64,000 bases of DNA from Malania oleifera (taxonomy: Eukaryota > Streptophyta > Magnoliopsida > Santalales > Ximeniaceae): positions 1,054,001 through 1,118,000 of the forward strand of contig NC_080421.1 in the NCBI RefSeq assembly GCF_029873635.1. The letters are read 5' to 3'. The notes under the pieces are model-generated. The model searched no databases, had not been told where the DNA came from, and was given only the letters and a program-made list of their open reading frames with translations. Each line of letters begins with the position of its first letter. Position 1 is the first letter of the stretch. Positions 25,018 to 36,259 of this stretch are shown piece after piece. The position numbers were made by a program, and so were the translations under genes.

Positions 25018-25333
25018 GTGAGTGAGGATAAAACACATTGAAAATGACACATGTTGGTCTGTGAGACTAGTCATTAGTTCGATAAGGCCCGCCCTCCTGT
25101 TGTTTGGTCCAAGTGGAGGAGGAGAGACGTAGTACTCCCTGAAAAACCCAGGTTAGGGCATTACAAAATGGTATCAAAGACATTACCCAGCCGGAAGTGT
25201 AATGAGATTCACATCACCTCGGTTTGGAAATGTGGATTCGTAACGAGGATGTTGCGTTCTATAAGTGGGGGAGAATGTGATACCCCGTGAAAGAAAGGTT
25301 TAAAAAAGATTTGATGTTACTACCCATATAAAA

Positions 25334-25445
25334 AAGGTGCACATTTCTTTTCGGGAGTCTTTCCATAAGAACTCCACGATTAAGTGTGCTTGACTTGGAG
25401 TAATCTTAGGATGGGTGACCTTCTGGGAAGTTTTCTTAGGAAGTG
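25334..25445 (+). other. 5S rRNA-derived domain in Cassandra LTR 2
   Basis: This is the second copy of the 5S-like region. It keeps 'agtgtgcttgacttggagta' (25384) and 'aggatgggtgaccttctggg' (25409), closer to plant 5S at box C than the copy in LTR 1. Confidence 0.9.
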
Positions 25446-26302
25446 TGTGAGTGAGGACAAAACACATTGAAAATGACACATGTTGGTCTGTGGGGCCAGT
25501 CATTAGTCTGATAAGGTCCGCCCCCCTGTTGTCTGATCCAGGTGGAGGAGGATAAACGTAGTGCTCCCTGACAGACCCAGGTTGTGGCGTTACATGAACT
25601 CATAATCGTACATATATAAAACATAATTTTATAAGCTTTGATACCATTTCTCATACTCATACATTTACAACTGATATTTATCAGCAAAGTTCCCGAGAAT
25701 AGGGGAAATTCCCATATATGTAGTGCCCCTCTGCTATGATATCGTTTGTAACCTTACCCTATTAACTCGTGTGAGATTACTACTAATACTTATCAGGGCA
25801 CTCACCTTACTCAGTAAGCCCTTGGGCGGAGAGTTTTACTTTGCCATAATTATTTATGTAATTAAACTCACACTCTTTCATTTCTCATATTCATATTTCA
25901 ATAGCTTTCATAAGCTTTTCTTTCTCATTTTCATTCTCATAATCTAGCCCATGAGTATCCTCGGTAACCTATCCATGTGCTGTCTGTAACTCATGACTGC
26001 CTTGAGGATATTCATCATGTCATGTTTCCCCCCCTGATTAGGGTTGTGCGGCCTGAAGGTTGAATCTAAACTGCGGTTGGCATATCTGGTTAGATCAAAA
26101 CAATGAAACTACCCATCTATAGTACGATTGACCTAACTATGCCTCGTTCGGACGTCAGGTGGCAAAACTACCTTACTCACTGGCACAATCGACTACCACG
26201 CCATACTCTCCACGAGACCGTGTGGTTGCACTTAACATTCACTAGCAATGGATTTATAACTAATTTGTAGATTTTTTATATTTTCCGGGTCTCTATAGTA
26301 TT

Positions 26303-27851
26303 TCTCTTCCTGGAGTGAATACTAATTTGTAAAGTGTTAACGTGACATTAATTTATAACACAATTTTATCATGAAGTATAAATTTTTTTATAAAAGAATA
26401 TAAATGCCATATTTATTTTTGGTTCATTGGGCCTAAACTATGTAGTAACAAATGAATTATCTTTCACTCCATATTCCCTCACATTCTCTCTAAATGTTTG
26501 AATTTGAGGGGTTCAATGCTAATAACAATTTAAAAATTTTAACATCTAATGTGGAGAGAAAATAGGAAAATATATATTTTTAAATGATTTAAAAACAAAA
26601 TCTCTAATCCAAACATAACCTAAAATAATATAAAGAAATAGAAAAAGAAAAATATAGGGTCATGGTTGGGAAATATAGGAGGAAAGGAATATAATTCACA
26701 TGAACAAAGCTACACATGCATATAAGGTGACAAATGACAATTAAAAATGCGAGTGAGTCAAAAAAGATTACAAATGCTTTTTACTTCGTATGTTCAACTA
26801 TTTGCGTCACAAAAAAATAAGTAAAAATTTTGACAAAAGGAAAAAAAAATGGCGACTCAAGGTGCAGCAGTTAATTTGTGGTATAAGTTATTTATTTATT
26901 TTTATAAGCGGCATTTAGTATGTTTATTGAAATAATGTAAAAGCTCTTTGCCTTGGCGAACATAATTTTTCTAAAATCAAATGACATAAGAATTGATGCT
27001 TGATTAATGTTTGATCACAATATAAAAATTAAAAAAATAATTAAAATAGTATGAGACTTTAAATTTGAATTGGTATGAATTTGAAAAAAAATTTAGTATA
27101 ATTTTACACTATATTTTGTCCAAACCCATACAAATTCAAACAAAACTTGAATTATGTGCTCCCAAAGGCAGGGTAAATATTAAATAAAATTTAGTATTAG
27201 TTTATAATATATTTTCATAATAATCAAACAAGAAGCAATATAGGATTGTTTAATTGCAATTTTTTTTTTTGCTTTCACCTTTTTCAAGTTATTTAAAAAA
27301 TAATATTATACATAATTTGAAATTTGAATTCTATAAGTTTATTATCTTATATTTTTTTTTTTTTGCAAAAATGTTGGATTAATAAAAAAAAAAAAATAAA
27401 TAAAAACTGGCTTTGATTATTTGAATTTTTAAAAAGGTTTTCTCTCTTTTCTCATTTCTGTTTCTCAAGTTGAAAACAGAGCCCAACTGTGATAGTGATT
27501 TTTGCATGTGATCTCTTTCAATTTTCACTCTGTTTAATTGTTTGCCCTGTCGCACTTAATCCCCTTCCTGGGTTGAACTTAGAAAATCCATTTTTTCTAG
27601 GGTTAGAGAAATTAGGGTGGGGACGCAAAGGTTAAGGATGTTTGTTTTCTTGTATTACGTCTGACGCGGCTCTTTTGACTTTAATAGAATTGAACGCGCA
27701 GAACAGAGCCTTCTCATCCGGTGCAGTCCCCCATTGTTGTCACTTGCCGGTTCGTTAGAAAAAGAACACTTTTAAAATTGATAATTGAAAAGAAAAACAG
27801 AGACTCAAATAATGATAAAAAGAATGATTGAAGAATAAAATATTTACACCA
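26303..27851. other. AT-rich intergenic spacer
   Basis: I see no gene or clear element, only A/T homopolymer stretches (for example 27350-27400). Confidence 0.5.
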
Positions 27852-28008
27852 ATACTGGAGTCAAAGCTTAAATTTTTTGCTGAGAGCATAAAATTTCTGT
27901 AAATAACTAGAGTCGAAGGTTAAATTTTTTTTGCCCAGAGCATAAAATTTCTGCAAATAACTGATGTCAAAGCTTAATTTTTTTTTTTTTGTTGGGAGCA
28001 TAAAATTT
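27852..28008. repeat. Tandem repeat of about 57 bp, three copies
   Basis: Three successive units share 'gtcaaagcttaaatttttt' or a variant, followed by 'gagcataaaatttctg' and 'aaataact'. They lie about 550 bp upstream of the kinase ATG. Confidence 0.75.
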
Positions 28009-28559
28009 AAATTTACGTGAACATTAAGCAAAATTTTTAGTTTGATGTTATGTTACTTTTTATTTAGAATTATTGAAATCTGAATTCAACGAATTTAGAG
28101 TTTTTTTTAACTTAAATCTAAATTCGTCAAGCTTTGTTGCATTCAAATTTACATGAGTTCAAACTTGAATTTAAAATTTGGGTTTGAATTTTGCAGTGCA
28201 GTCACTTCCCATTCGCATTTTCACTGTTGAGGAATCGAAGAGAAGAGAAGAGAACGCTTTTAAGGGATAAATTCAAAAATAGAAAAATGGGCAGAGGCGC
28301 ACAGGGAACAGGTTTGACGGAGAGAGAGAGGATTCCAGTCAAAGGAAATAAAATATGAGTTGGCTGAAATGGAGCAATGGGAGGAAAGGTACCAAGACGC
28401 TGAGAGCAAACTGGATCAAAGACCGGGTCGAACACGACTCATCCGCAGTCAAATACAAGGAAGAACGAGAACCCAATTTCCCCTTCTTCCTCATCTTCGA
28501 CTCGCAGAGAGGAAAACCCTTTCCGTTTTCTGTGGCTGCGCGGTCTCAGATAGTTTCAG
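28009..28559 (+). promoter_or_regulatory. Promoter and 5' UTR of the kinase gene
   Basis: A GA-rich patch at about 28236-28330 and short upstream ATGs (for example 28355 and 28360) precede the chosen start. The upstream reading frames look like no known protein, so this is most simply leader sequence. I cannot place the transcription start. Confidence 0.4.
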
Positions 28560-29226
28560 ATGGGGATTTGCTGGGGTTCTCCAGCTGTTAAACCAAGTCT
28601 TACCGCCAACGACCGTCTCAGCTCAGGTACCCCACGCCGATTTTGATGATGTTTCTCCATTTTTCTCATCATAATGCGTTAATATGTTCGATTTCTCAAC
28701 TGGGTTGTGTTGTTTTTCTGCTGCATCGTTCTAGAATTTCTTCAATATTCCGACTAAGTTAAATTCTTTTGGCACATCCGTTGAAACACTTGCTACCAAA
28801 ACAGGGATATCTCAGACGACAAGCAACACAACATCATCTTCGGGAACTAGCAGTGTTTCCAGGAACAGCCGGTTCTCGGCATCCAGCGGCGATGACGCAT
28901 CTGGCAACGGGCAGATCTTGTCTACCCCTAACATGAGGATCTTCACCTTCGCAGAATTGAAGTCCGCAACTAGAAATTTCAGGAATGACACATTGCTGGG
29001 AGAGGGAGGGTTTGGGAAAGTCTACAAGGGTTGGCTTGATGAGAAGGCGTCCAAGGGCGGCAGCGGATCCGTAATTGCTGTTAAAAAACTCAACTCTGAG
29101 AGCTTCCAGGGATATCAAGAGTGGCAGGTAAACTCAACTCAACTCAACTCAAATCTATCTATCAATCATGAACTAAAGGACTAATCAATTTAAGAAATTC
29201 GATCTTATACTCTCACACTGTTTGTG

Positions 29227-29275
<49 letters not shown>

Positions 29276-32200
29276 CAGTCTCCAATTTGGATTTGTGTAG
29301 ATTTGGAGAAACTTCTATAATTTGGTGTTGCATTTATCCAAATCCATTAAAATCCAAATCCAACCTCTGAGCTCCCAAACCTTGGTTCTTTTGTTATTGC
29401 AGTCCTACATTTATTTTGTCATTATCTATATCCCTCAGCTTATTTTGCTTTAACTTTTTAGCTGGTGTCTTTGTGTTCTTTTGTCGTTTGCAGCTTAAAT
29501 GTTATTAATTAAGCTGTCCTATAAGTATTATTGCCATTTGTAACCTTAAATAGTATTAAGCTTGTTTCTTAATTGTGTGCATCTCATTTATAATCCTAAA
29601 GAAAGGAGCTATTTGCATTTCTACAAAGATTGTTTTCATTTTCTATATCTTGTAGTTGTAGCTTATTATCATTTTTTTTTTCTTTTAGTTTGTTTCTTAG
29701 TGTTCTTTTGTTCTTAAATATTATTGTGGTAGGTGGGATGCATTTTTCTAGTGCACTTGCCTCATTGTTGAATTATCCCCTCCCTTGTTCAGCTATATGG
29801 GAATCCAATTAGTTTTTACAAGTGATTAATTGAGGATCTTCTATGGGTTCTTTATTTACTTTTTTTTTTGGGTTGATTGGAGCCCCACATTGGGCGTAGG
29901 TCGGCCGTCTCTTATCCCGTACTCCTTCCCACCTTTCTAATCACCAGGATGCCTCCTAGGAGATTTCTATTGGCTTTTAATGAAGAATTAATTGTGCTCG
30001 CATCATTTTTATTATTGCCAAAAATGCTTTGGTACCTAATTACTATCTATGGCCACTTAATTACTATCTTGCCAATTAAAAACCTGGTGAAGGCTTATGT
30101 GGAAAGTGTTGGAGCTATGATGGATATGTTCCCATTCTAAGATATATATAGCAGCCAGTGTCCACAAACTCCACCATGTTGTTTCCCAAAAATGACCAAA
30201 CAAAGGAGAAGAGGCAAAAAAGAGGAAAATTCATAAACCAAATCAGAAAGCTAAGTCAACTAAGTGTTAAAAGTGTTGTTGTGAAATGCATGATGCTGTG
30301 CAGATCAAACTGTGTGGAGTAGTAATCGTGGGTGAAGTTTGTAATTGTGCTTTTTTCAGTTTGTTGTCCATCCAGACGGGTGAATGTGATTGATTTCCCA
30401 GTTCAGCTTTCCTCGCGCTTATACTTTATAGCACCTGGCTTCCGCTATAGTTTAAGAATATTTACGCCTAATTATACCATTTAAGATTTTACATAGTGAT
30501 TTTATTTATAGTATTCATATAGTTGACCCCACTTAGTGGGACTAAGGCTTGGTTTTGTTGTTGTTGTTGTATTTTATTTGTAGTATTGAAGTGTGTAAAA
30601 TGTGTGTTCCTTTTTTCATTAAGCATATTATATCTAACTGCAGCATAAGTTGATTTTATATCAATGGATTTATTTGAGCATAATTTACATAAATATTGAT
30701 CTAGACATTTTACAAATGGTTAACTGGTCAGCCATTATGCAATTGCAGTCGGAGGTGAATTTCTTAGGACAGCTCTCTCATCCTAACCTTGTTAAGCTGT
30801 TGGGATATTGTTTGGAGGACTCAGAGCTGCTCCTTGTTTACGAATTCATGCAGAAGGGCAGCTTGGAAAACCATCTTTTTGGAAGTAAGAACAAATTACA
30901 ATTAATTCAGTTGTTATGACTTGCAAGATGTTGAAGCATGTGTAGACTGTTTATTGGGAAGAGAGTTTGTTTAGTAACTAAACACATCGCTTGCGCAGGA
31001 GGCTCTGCTGTTCAGCCACTTCCATGGGAAATACGGCTTAAGATTGCGGTCGGTGCAGCTCAAGGCCTCGCTTTCTTGCACACATCAGATAGACAAGTAA
31101 TTTATAGGGACTTCAAGGCCTCAAATATACTCCTTGATGGGGTACGGTTCCATATGATCCATTAAATGAAGTAATCTTTATTTTTATCAATGTGGAAACT
31201 GAACCATTTTCTAAACCTGTATTAGCTTTTCTCATGAAGTTCAAAGAAAGGGTAAACTTGTTACATGGCATAAAGGAGCATTCATTCTCTATTTGGAACA
31301 GGGAAAAGTGAGGAAGAGGAAAGGAAATGAAAGGAAAACATGAAGAAACCCACCCTTTCTTATTTGATAATCAAGAACAATGAGAAAGAAATCAAAATAT
31401 ATTGCAAACCTACAAACACAACTTTTATTTTACATGTCATTGACCTTAAATTTTTTCTTAATTTTCAATAACATTTGTGTATATTTTCATCCTTTTTTTT
31501 TTTTTTTATCAGTAAAGGGTAAATTGTATTGATCAAATGAAATATGTACAAAAACCTCGAACATACACCGAGTAGGGAGGCCAAAGCTCCCAAACAAAAC
31601 TAGGAAAAACCTAGAAGCAAGTACAATCAAACCTGGGCATACCCAGGGCACAAAGGCTTAAAAAAACAAGCAGCATTAAAACTAGGAAAAACCTAGTGAG
31701 TACAATCAAATTTGGGCATATCCAGAGAACAAAGGGAATGAAAGATCAACAGACCTCAAGGTGGTCTAGACCCCTTATTCCTATTCTTACTTTTCACAGG
31801 ATGAACAGTCCAACCTTGTGCCTTATCAACCCCTTGATTTATGCCACTAACTGTAGTCTCAAGGGGAGTTTCTCCTTTATCCTTAATCTTTCCAATTTCA
31901 CCTTTACCTTGCTTAGAGGAAGAATCTATGGTAGAGTTTGCAGCAGTGCACCCAGTAGAACACTTACTTTTGGAACCACCTGCAGTGCAACTTTCCTTGG
32001 CGTTCAAATGCAGACTTGTGTCCTTTGCTGGTGCTTTTGCATCTACCGTAGAAGTACTAGGGTTGCCTGCATCACTGCCTGATTGTATACCCTTAACTAT
32101 AACATGCTCAGTGACAATAGGTTCAATGGTCTTCTTTCCTTGGTCATCACCCGGGCAAGCTTTCCTAGCTTCCAACGGTTCCTTCTCCTTCTTGGTTTTA

Positions 32201-35200
32201 CAATTTCTTTCAACATGGCCAAGGGTTTTACAGTAACAACAGAACTTAGGAACATTTTCATAAACTATATCTTGGGTGAATGAACGATCATTAGAGAGTC
32301 TAACCTTGATACTCTTCTCCAGGTCCTTTGAAACATCAATCTCAACCAAAACCCTCGTGTATGAAGGTATTTCCCTGTTAGTGGGTAAGTTTATCTGCAT
32401 ACACAGGCGTACCCAAAATAGAGCAAATTTTCCCCAAAGCCTTCAAAGACCAGAGTTCAAGGGGGAGATTTCTCAACTGAATCCAAACTGGGAGAATGCT
32501 TAGATCCTCCATATCAAATTGAAACAAGTCTAGCATCCTTTTAAGCAACAGAGGACGGCCAAATGCAAGGTAAGGGCCCCCTGTAAGCACTTGAAACATG
32601 TCCTCTTCACTACAAAATTTAAAATAATCCAACTACTCACATGGTGAAAAACTTCAACCTTTGCATGCCAAGATTCAATAATTAGGTTGAGGGCAGCTTT
32701 TCCTGGAAATTTACCTGCAAAAAATCTCACCAAGCTGTGTTCCCACTCCCTCTTTGTATCGTTAAAGTCTTCATCATCAATTTGAGCTTCTTTACCAACA
32801 GTAGCAAATTTAGGAACCGCACCACGATTCTGTTGGTGCCTATTTTTAGCAAATAAACCTGCCCAAGAGAACTTGTTCCCCTTCATGAAGAACTCCTTAT
32901 CACCTTCATTTGTGGCATTTTGACAAGCACTAGAATTACTAACACCTGCCAAGTCCTTGCCATCATTTGGCCGAACACCTGAAGGGTTCTTAGTTGAATT
33001 AATACTAACCCCTGCATTGCCCTTAGCATTCTTTGTATTCACCCTAGTAGCACCCTTTGCAGCATTTAATCGAACACCTGGTGCACTAGTATCAAAAGAC
33101 TCAACTATGCCCCTATTTCCTTCAGCAATTCCCTTTGTGGATATTTGTTGAGCACCTGGAGTGCAAACTGAGATTACAACATTCCCAACAGAGTATTGCT
33201 TGCCACCTTTCCCATGCATGTCCTTTGGGACCTCTGCATTCTTCACATTGTGATGCCAAGCTGCAGTAGCACAATCAGGAACCGAGACATTCACACCTGC
33301 AGGGGTTAATGGTTGACGAACATCTGCTCCCTTTGCTGCATTTGGTCGAACAACAGGCGCCCAAACACCTGCGCCAGTCTTCTTATTACTTGAGGGAATA
33401 GTTGTCTTCCTTCCCGATTCCTTTGTGTCATTGCATCGAGCACCTGGTGCATGAACACCAGAAGGACAGTGGACGGTCCAACCAACTGTTCCAAACATTT
33501 GTTCTTCGTCATTTCCGTCCAGATCTACAGAGGAAGATTCCCCTGGGTTCTGTTCGCGATCTCCATCTGTCTCAGTTTCATATTCAGAGGTAAATTCTTC
33601 ACTGCAAAGCCCAGAATCTACCTCCTCCTCCTCCTTTGATCTGCTACAGGAAGCAGATTCAATCACTCCCGTATCCTTCTGCAACTTCAGATTTGAATTT
33701 TCAAATTTTGATCTGCTACTTGATGGGGCTTCTTTGGGCCCCGTAGCCTTCTGCAATTTTAGATCTGCAATTTCCTTAACATTTGAACTGATTTGAGAAT
33801 TGTTAACTGGGTTTACAATCTCATTGGTTCTTTCATCATCTTCTGAATCTTCGGAAGAAGCTCCATTTTCCTTCAATGGTGAAAATCGGTTGGCGGCTGC
33901 AGTGAGTCTGTCAACCTCCTTTCGTATCTATTGAATATTCTTTCCTGCCCAAAGAGATTGATTTGCTCCATTATTTGCGATGAAATCAAGGGCAGAATTC
34001 TGTTCCTTATACAAATAAAATGCTGAAATAGCCTTGGAGGTTGAATTTCTCCCCATGGCCGAACAAATCAAGAACTCAGTGAGCAGATTCAGTCCAAGCC
34101 GTGCGTCCCTCCTAGAGAGAGGGAGAGAGCTTCTCTCTCTAACACGACATGACTGCGTATGTTTTCATCGTTGCTCATATTTGAGGTATAAAATTCAGTG
34201 AAAAACTAATTTCCATTTCATTTTATTTTCTTTCCTTTTCTCTCTCACATGCTCTGTTCCTTAATCCAAATATAGCTTTTAGAGTTAGAGATTTATTGAA
34301 GAATGCCCAAGTCTGTTAAGCTTGTTCTAACTTTTGTTCCTACTGCAGTCCTATAATGCGAAGATATCAGATTTTGGCTTGGCGAAACTGGGTCCAACAG
34401 CCAGTCATTCGCATGTTACGACGCGGGTAATGGGTACTTATGGCTATGCTGCTCCCGAGTATGTGGCCACAGGTAATACTCTCCACACTTTTTTTCCCAG
34501 GCTGCAATAGTACTCTTAAAGCATGTTTGGTTTGTGGGACGGGCTTGATGGAATAGAATGAAAATTTGAATGAAAAGCATGATGAAATCAAGTAATGAAT
34601 TCAATTCCACTTCTTTCAATTCCATTCCATTACTATGTACCAAACATGCAGTTAACACTGAACAATTGTCAGCCTCACCCTTTTAACTGTACTGGCTTAC
34701 CTTGGCTTGAACTGAAATCTCTCAGCCTGCTCTGAACCTAAAGCGCTCTTTGTGACGTTAATATATATGTTTGCATGTACATGTTGTGATTAATTATGAT
34801 ACAGGGCATTTGTATGTAAAGAGCGACGTGTACGGTTTTGGTGTTGTTTTGGTTGAGATCCTTACTGGGTTACGAGCGCTAGACACAAACCGCCCGAGTG
34901 GGCAACACAACCTCGTAGACTGGGTAAAACCATACCTAGCAGACCGAAGAAAGTTGAAAACTATAATGGACTCCCGCTTAGAGGGAAGATACCCTTCAAA
35001 ATCTGCAACCGAAATTGCTCAGCTTGCTCTAAAATGCCTTGGGTCTGAACCCAGAATGCGCCCATCAATGAAAGTAGTTCTGGAGACTCTGGAGCAGATT
35101 GAAGCCGGCGGTGACAAGCTGAAGGAACGCAGAACTAATTCTACTCGTCCTGTAGTACCCGTTAGACGTGGCCAACAGCCTTTGCACCGTCCGTCTCCAC

Positions 35201-35238
35201 TTCGCCCCAAGGAGGCTGGAATTCACCCCTACTCCTGA
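28560..35238 (+). CDS. PIX13: Receptor-like cytoplasmic kinase VII, PIX13-like
   Basis: A Ser/Thr kinase of the RLCK VII/PBL group, most like Arabidopsis PIX13 (At2g17220). Members act at the plasma membrane below immune and other receptors. Six exons fit in phase: 28560-28626, 28805-29127, 30749-30884, 30999-31141, 34349-34472 and 34805-35238, giving 408 residues. MGICWG at the start is an N-myristoylation signal with a nearby Cys for palmitoylation. A Ser/Thr-rich linker leads to the kinase domain: glycine loop GEGGFG (88-93), K116 in AVKK, E132 in [13 protein letters not shown] with D213, DFG at 231-233, [11 protein letters not shown] with E260. It is an RD kinase with all catalytic residues. 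The tail is basic and Pro-rich. Intron 2 holds an RTE tail; intron 4 holds an L1. The exon 2 acceptor (28804) is chosen by reading frame and is the least certain border. Confidence 0.93.
29230..29274. repeat. (AT)n microsatellite in kinase intron 2
   Basis: A TA dinucleotide run of about 45 bp. Confidence 0.9.
30505..30571 (+). mobile_element. RTE LINE 3' tail, severely 5'-truncated
   Basis: The sequence GACCCCACTTAGTGGGACTA, then 'aggcttggttttgttgttg', is base-for-base that at the end of the LINE at 13473-13775, including the (TTG)n tail. Only about 65 bp of the element are present. It sits in kinase intron 2, in the gene's sense direction. Confidence 0.75.
31492..34153 (-). mobile_element. 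L1-type LINE carrying ORF1 only, in kinase intron 4
   Basis: On the minus strand, ORF1 starts at 34056 ([13 protein letters not shown]) and reaches 31756. It has a Ser/Asp/Glu-rich N-terminal part, a DUF4283-like domain ([47 protein letters not shown]) and a CX2CX4HX4C zinc knuckle ([14 protein letters not shown]). A non-coding tail and poly(A) (T-run near 31492-31507) follow at once, so the polymerase ORF2 is absent. ORF1 is broken by an early in-frame TAG near 33930 and by frame changes near 32635 and 32395. TG(T/C)GTAT(A/G)TTTTCATC lies at 31476-31491 and 34154-34169, a 16-bp target duplication with two mismatches. Confidence 0.85.
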
Positions 35239-36259
35239 TCAAGGGAAAAGGTGCTGGCTTCTTGCTATGACAGATGGTGTTCCTTTTATTTCTAGCACCA
35301 GTGTTGCTTTAGAAGACACCCAAAGATCAAGATTTATTACTGCTTGTTTTGCATATGCTGTATTATGGGGTCTTGGAGAGTGTTTTGTTAATTACTTCAT
35401 ATTTTGGTCAGTCTAGTGAGTTTTGTGTGCTTGAGTAGATGCTGAGGGTCGTTAATATTCTTTTTTTTTTTCCGAGTTAATGGGGATGTTAATGATGTTG
35501 TGATTAATATGGGAACCATATATAGGACAAGATGTGGGAAAATCATATTCATATCAATATGTTGTTTTTCTCCGAGGAGAATGCTTGGAAGGTGGGTGTA
35601 AGCCGCGTGAGTCATGTTCCAACCCCTTTTAATTTATATAGGTACTTAGTTTGTTGATAATTAATAAAATTCATTACTTCAATAAATGATGGGAAATGAT
35701 TAATTTTTTTAACTATCTGTTTGGAATGCCATTTCTCTCTAAAGAAATAAGCTACATATTTATTCTTGTTTGGCGGAGACGGTCTATATACATTGTTATT
35801 ATATTTAGGGAATAGCTATCTGGGTGGATGGCTACCCTTTGGACTCTCTGTTTGTCTCCTTCTCTCCCGTAGATGATTGATTAAAAGAAAGAAAAGAGAG
35901 AGAGAGAGAGAGACTTGATGAAAATGAGCTGATAGATAAATACATAAAGAGTGAAGTTCTTTGTGTGTTTTTAGTAGTCACTAGTCACTGTACAAATTTG
36001 CTCCGAGTCCATAAATTAAGTTGCAGGTGGTCTCTATAATTTTGTTTCTAAAAATATTTGGTCGTAGCCATCCAGATGCCCTGTTATGATTCAATTTATA
36101 TCATAAGAGAGTTAGGAGGAGAATAATGAATATTACAAGATGGGGTGAAGTTAAATTGGTAGAACAAATGTATAAATCCAATCTAATATGAAAGGTCATA
36201 ATTAATAATGAAAGTGCTACTCAAAATCCATCATATGCTATAGTAGCCCAAATAGCAAT
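35239..36259. other. 3' flank of the kinase gene
   Basis: This probably starts with the 3' UTR. A (GA)n run lies near 35892-35914. I see no other gene. Confidence 0.5.

Larger units (their letters stand above)
24845..25594 (+). mobile_element. Cassandra TRIM element with two LTRs, TSD TGAAC
   Basis: The LTRs are 24845-25165 (321 bp) and 25276-25594 (319 bp), both starting TGTGATA and ending in TTACA. A primer site TGGTATCAAAGAC lies just after the first LTR (25169) and a polypurine tract 'aagtgggggagaatg' before the second. TGAAC flanks the element (24840-24844 and 25595-25599). Each LTR contains a 5S rRNA-derived region, the hallmark of Cassandra. The internal part is only 110 bp and non-coding, normal for this non-autonomous group. 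By hand I count about 40 differences between the LTRs, roughly 12%, suggesting several million years since insertion. It looks structurally whole. Confidence 0.93.
24348..26297 (-). repeat. Ty3-gypsy solo LTR, antisense, TSD GTATT, split by Cassandra
   Basis: The repeat starts TGTGACGCCCTG and ends CCGGGTCTCTATA. GTATT flanks both sides (24343-24347 and 26298-26302). It contains the complement of the conserved block (about 24721, 'ggggtgagacacc'). Without the Cassandra at 24845-25594 and its duplication, about 1.2 kb of LTR remains, so it has lost part of its length. Confidence 0.88.

Noticed and set aside
24856-25041. A 61-residue open frame
   Set aside because: It is a translation of the Cassandra LTR and its 5S-like region.
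24904-25445. Two functional 5S rRNA genes
   Set aside because: The 5S-like stretches lie inside Cassandra LTRs, are diverged from plant 5S rRNA and have primer site and polypurine tract around them.
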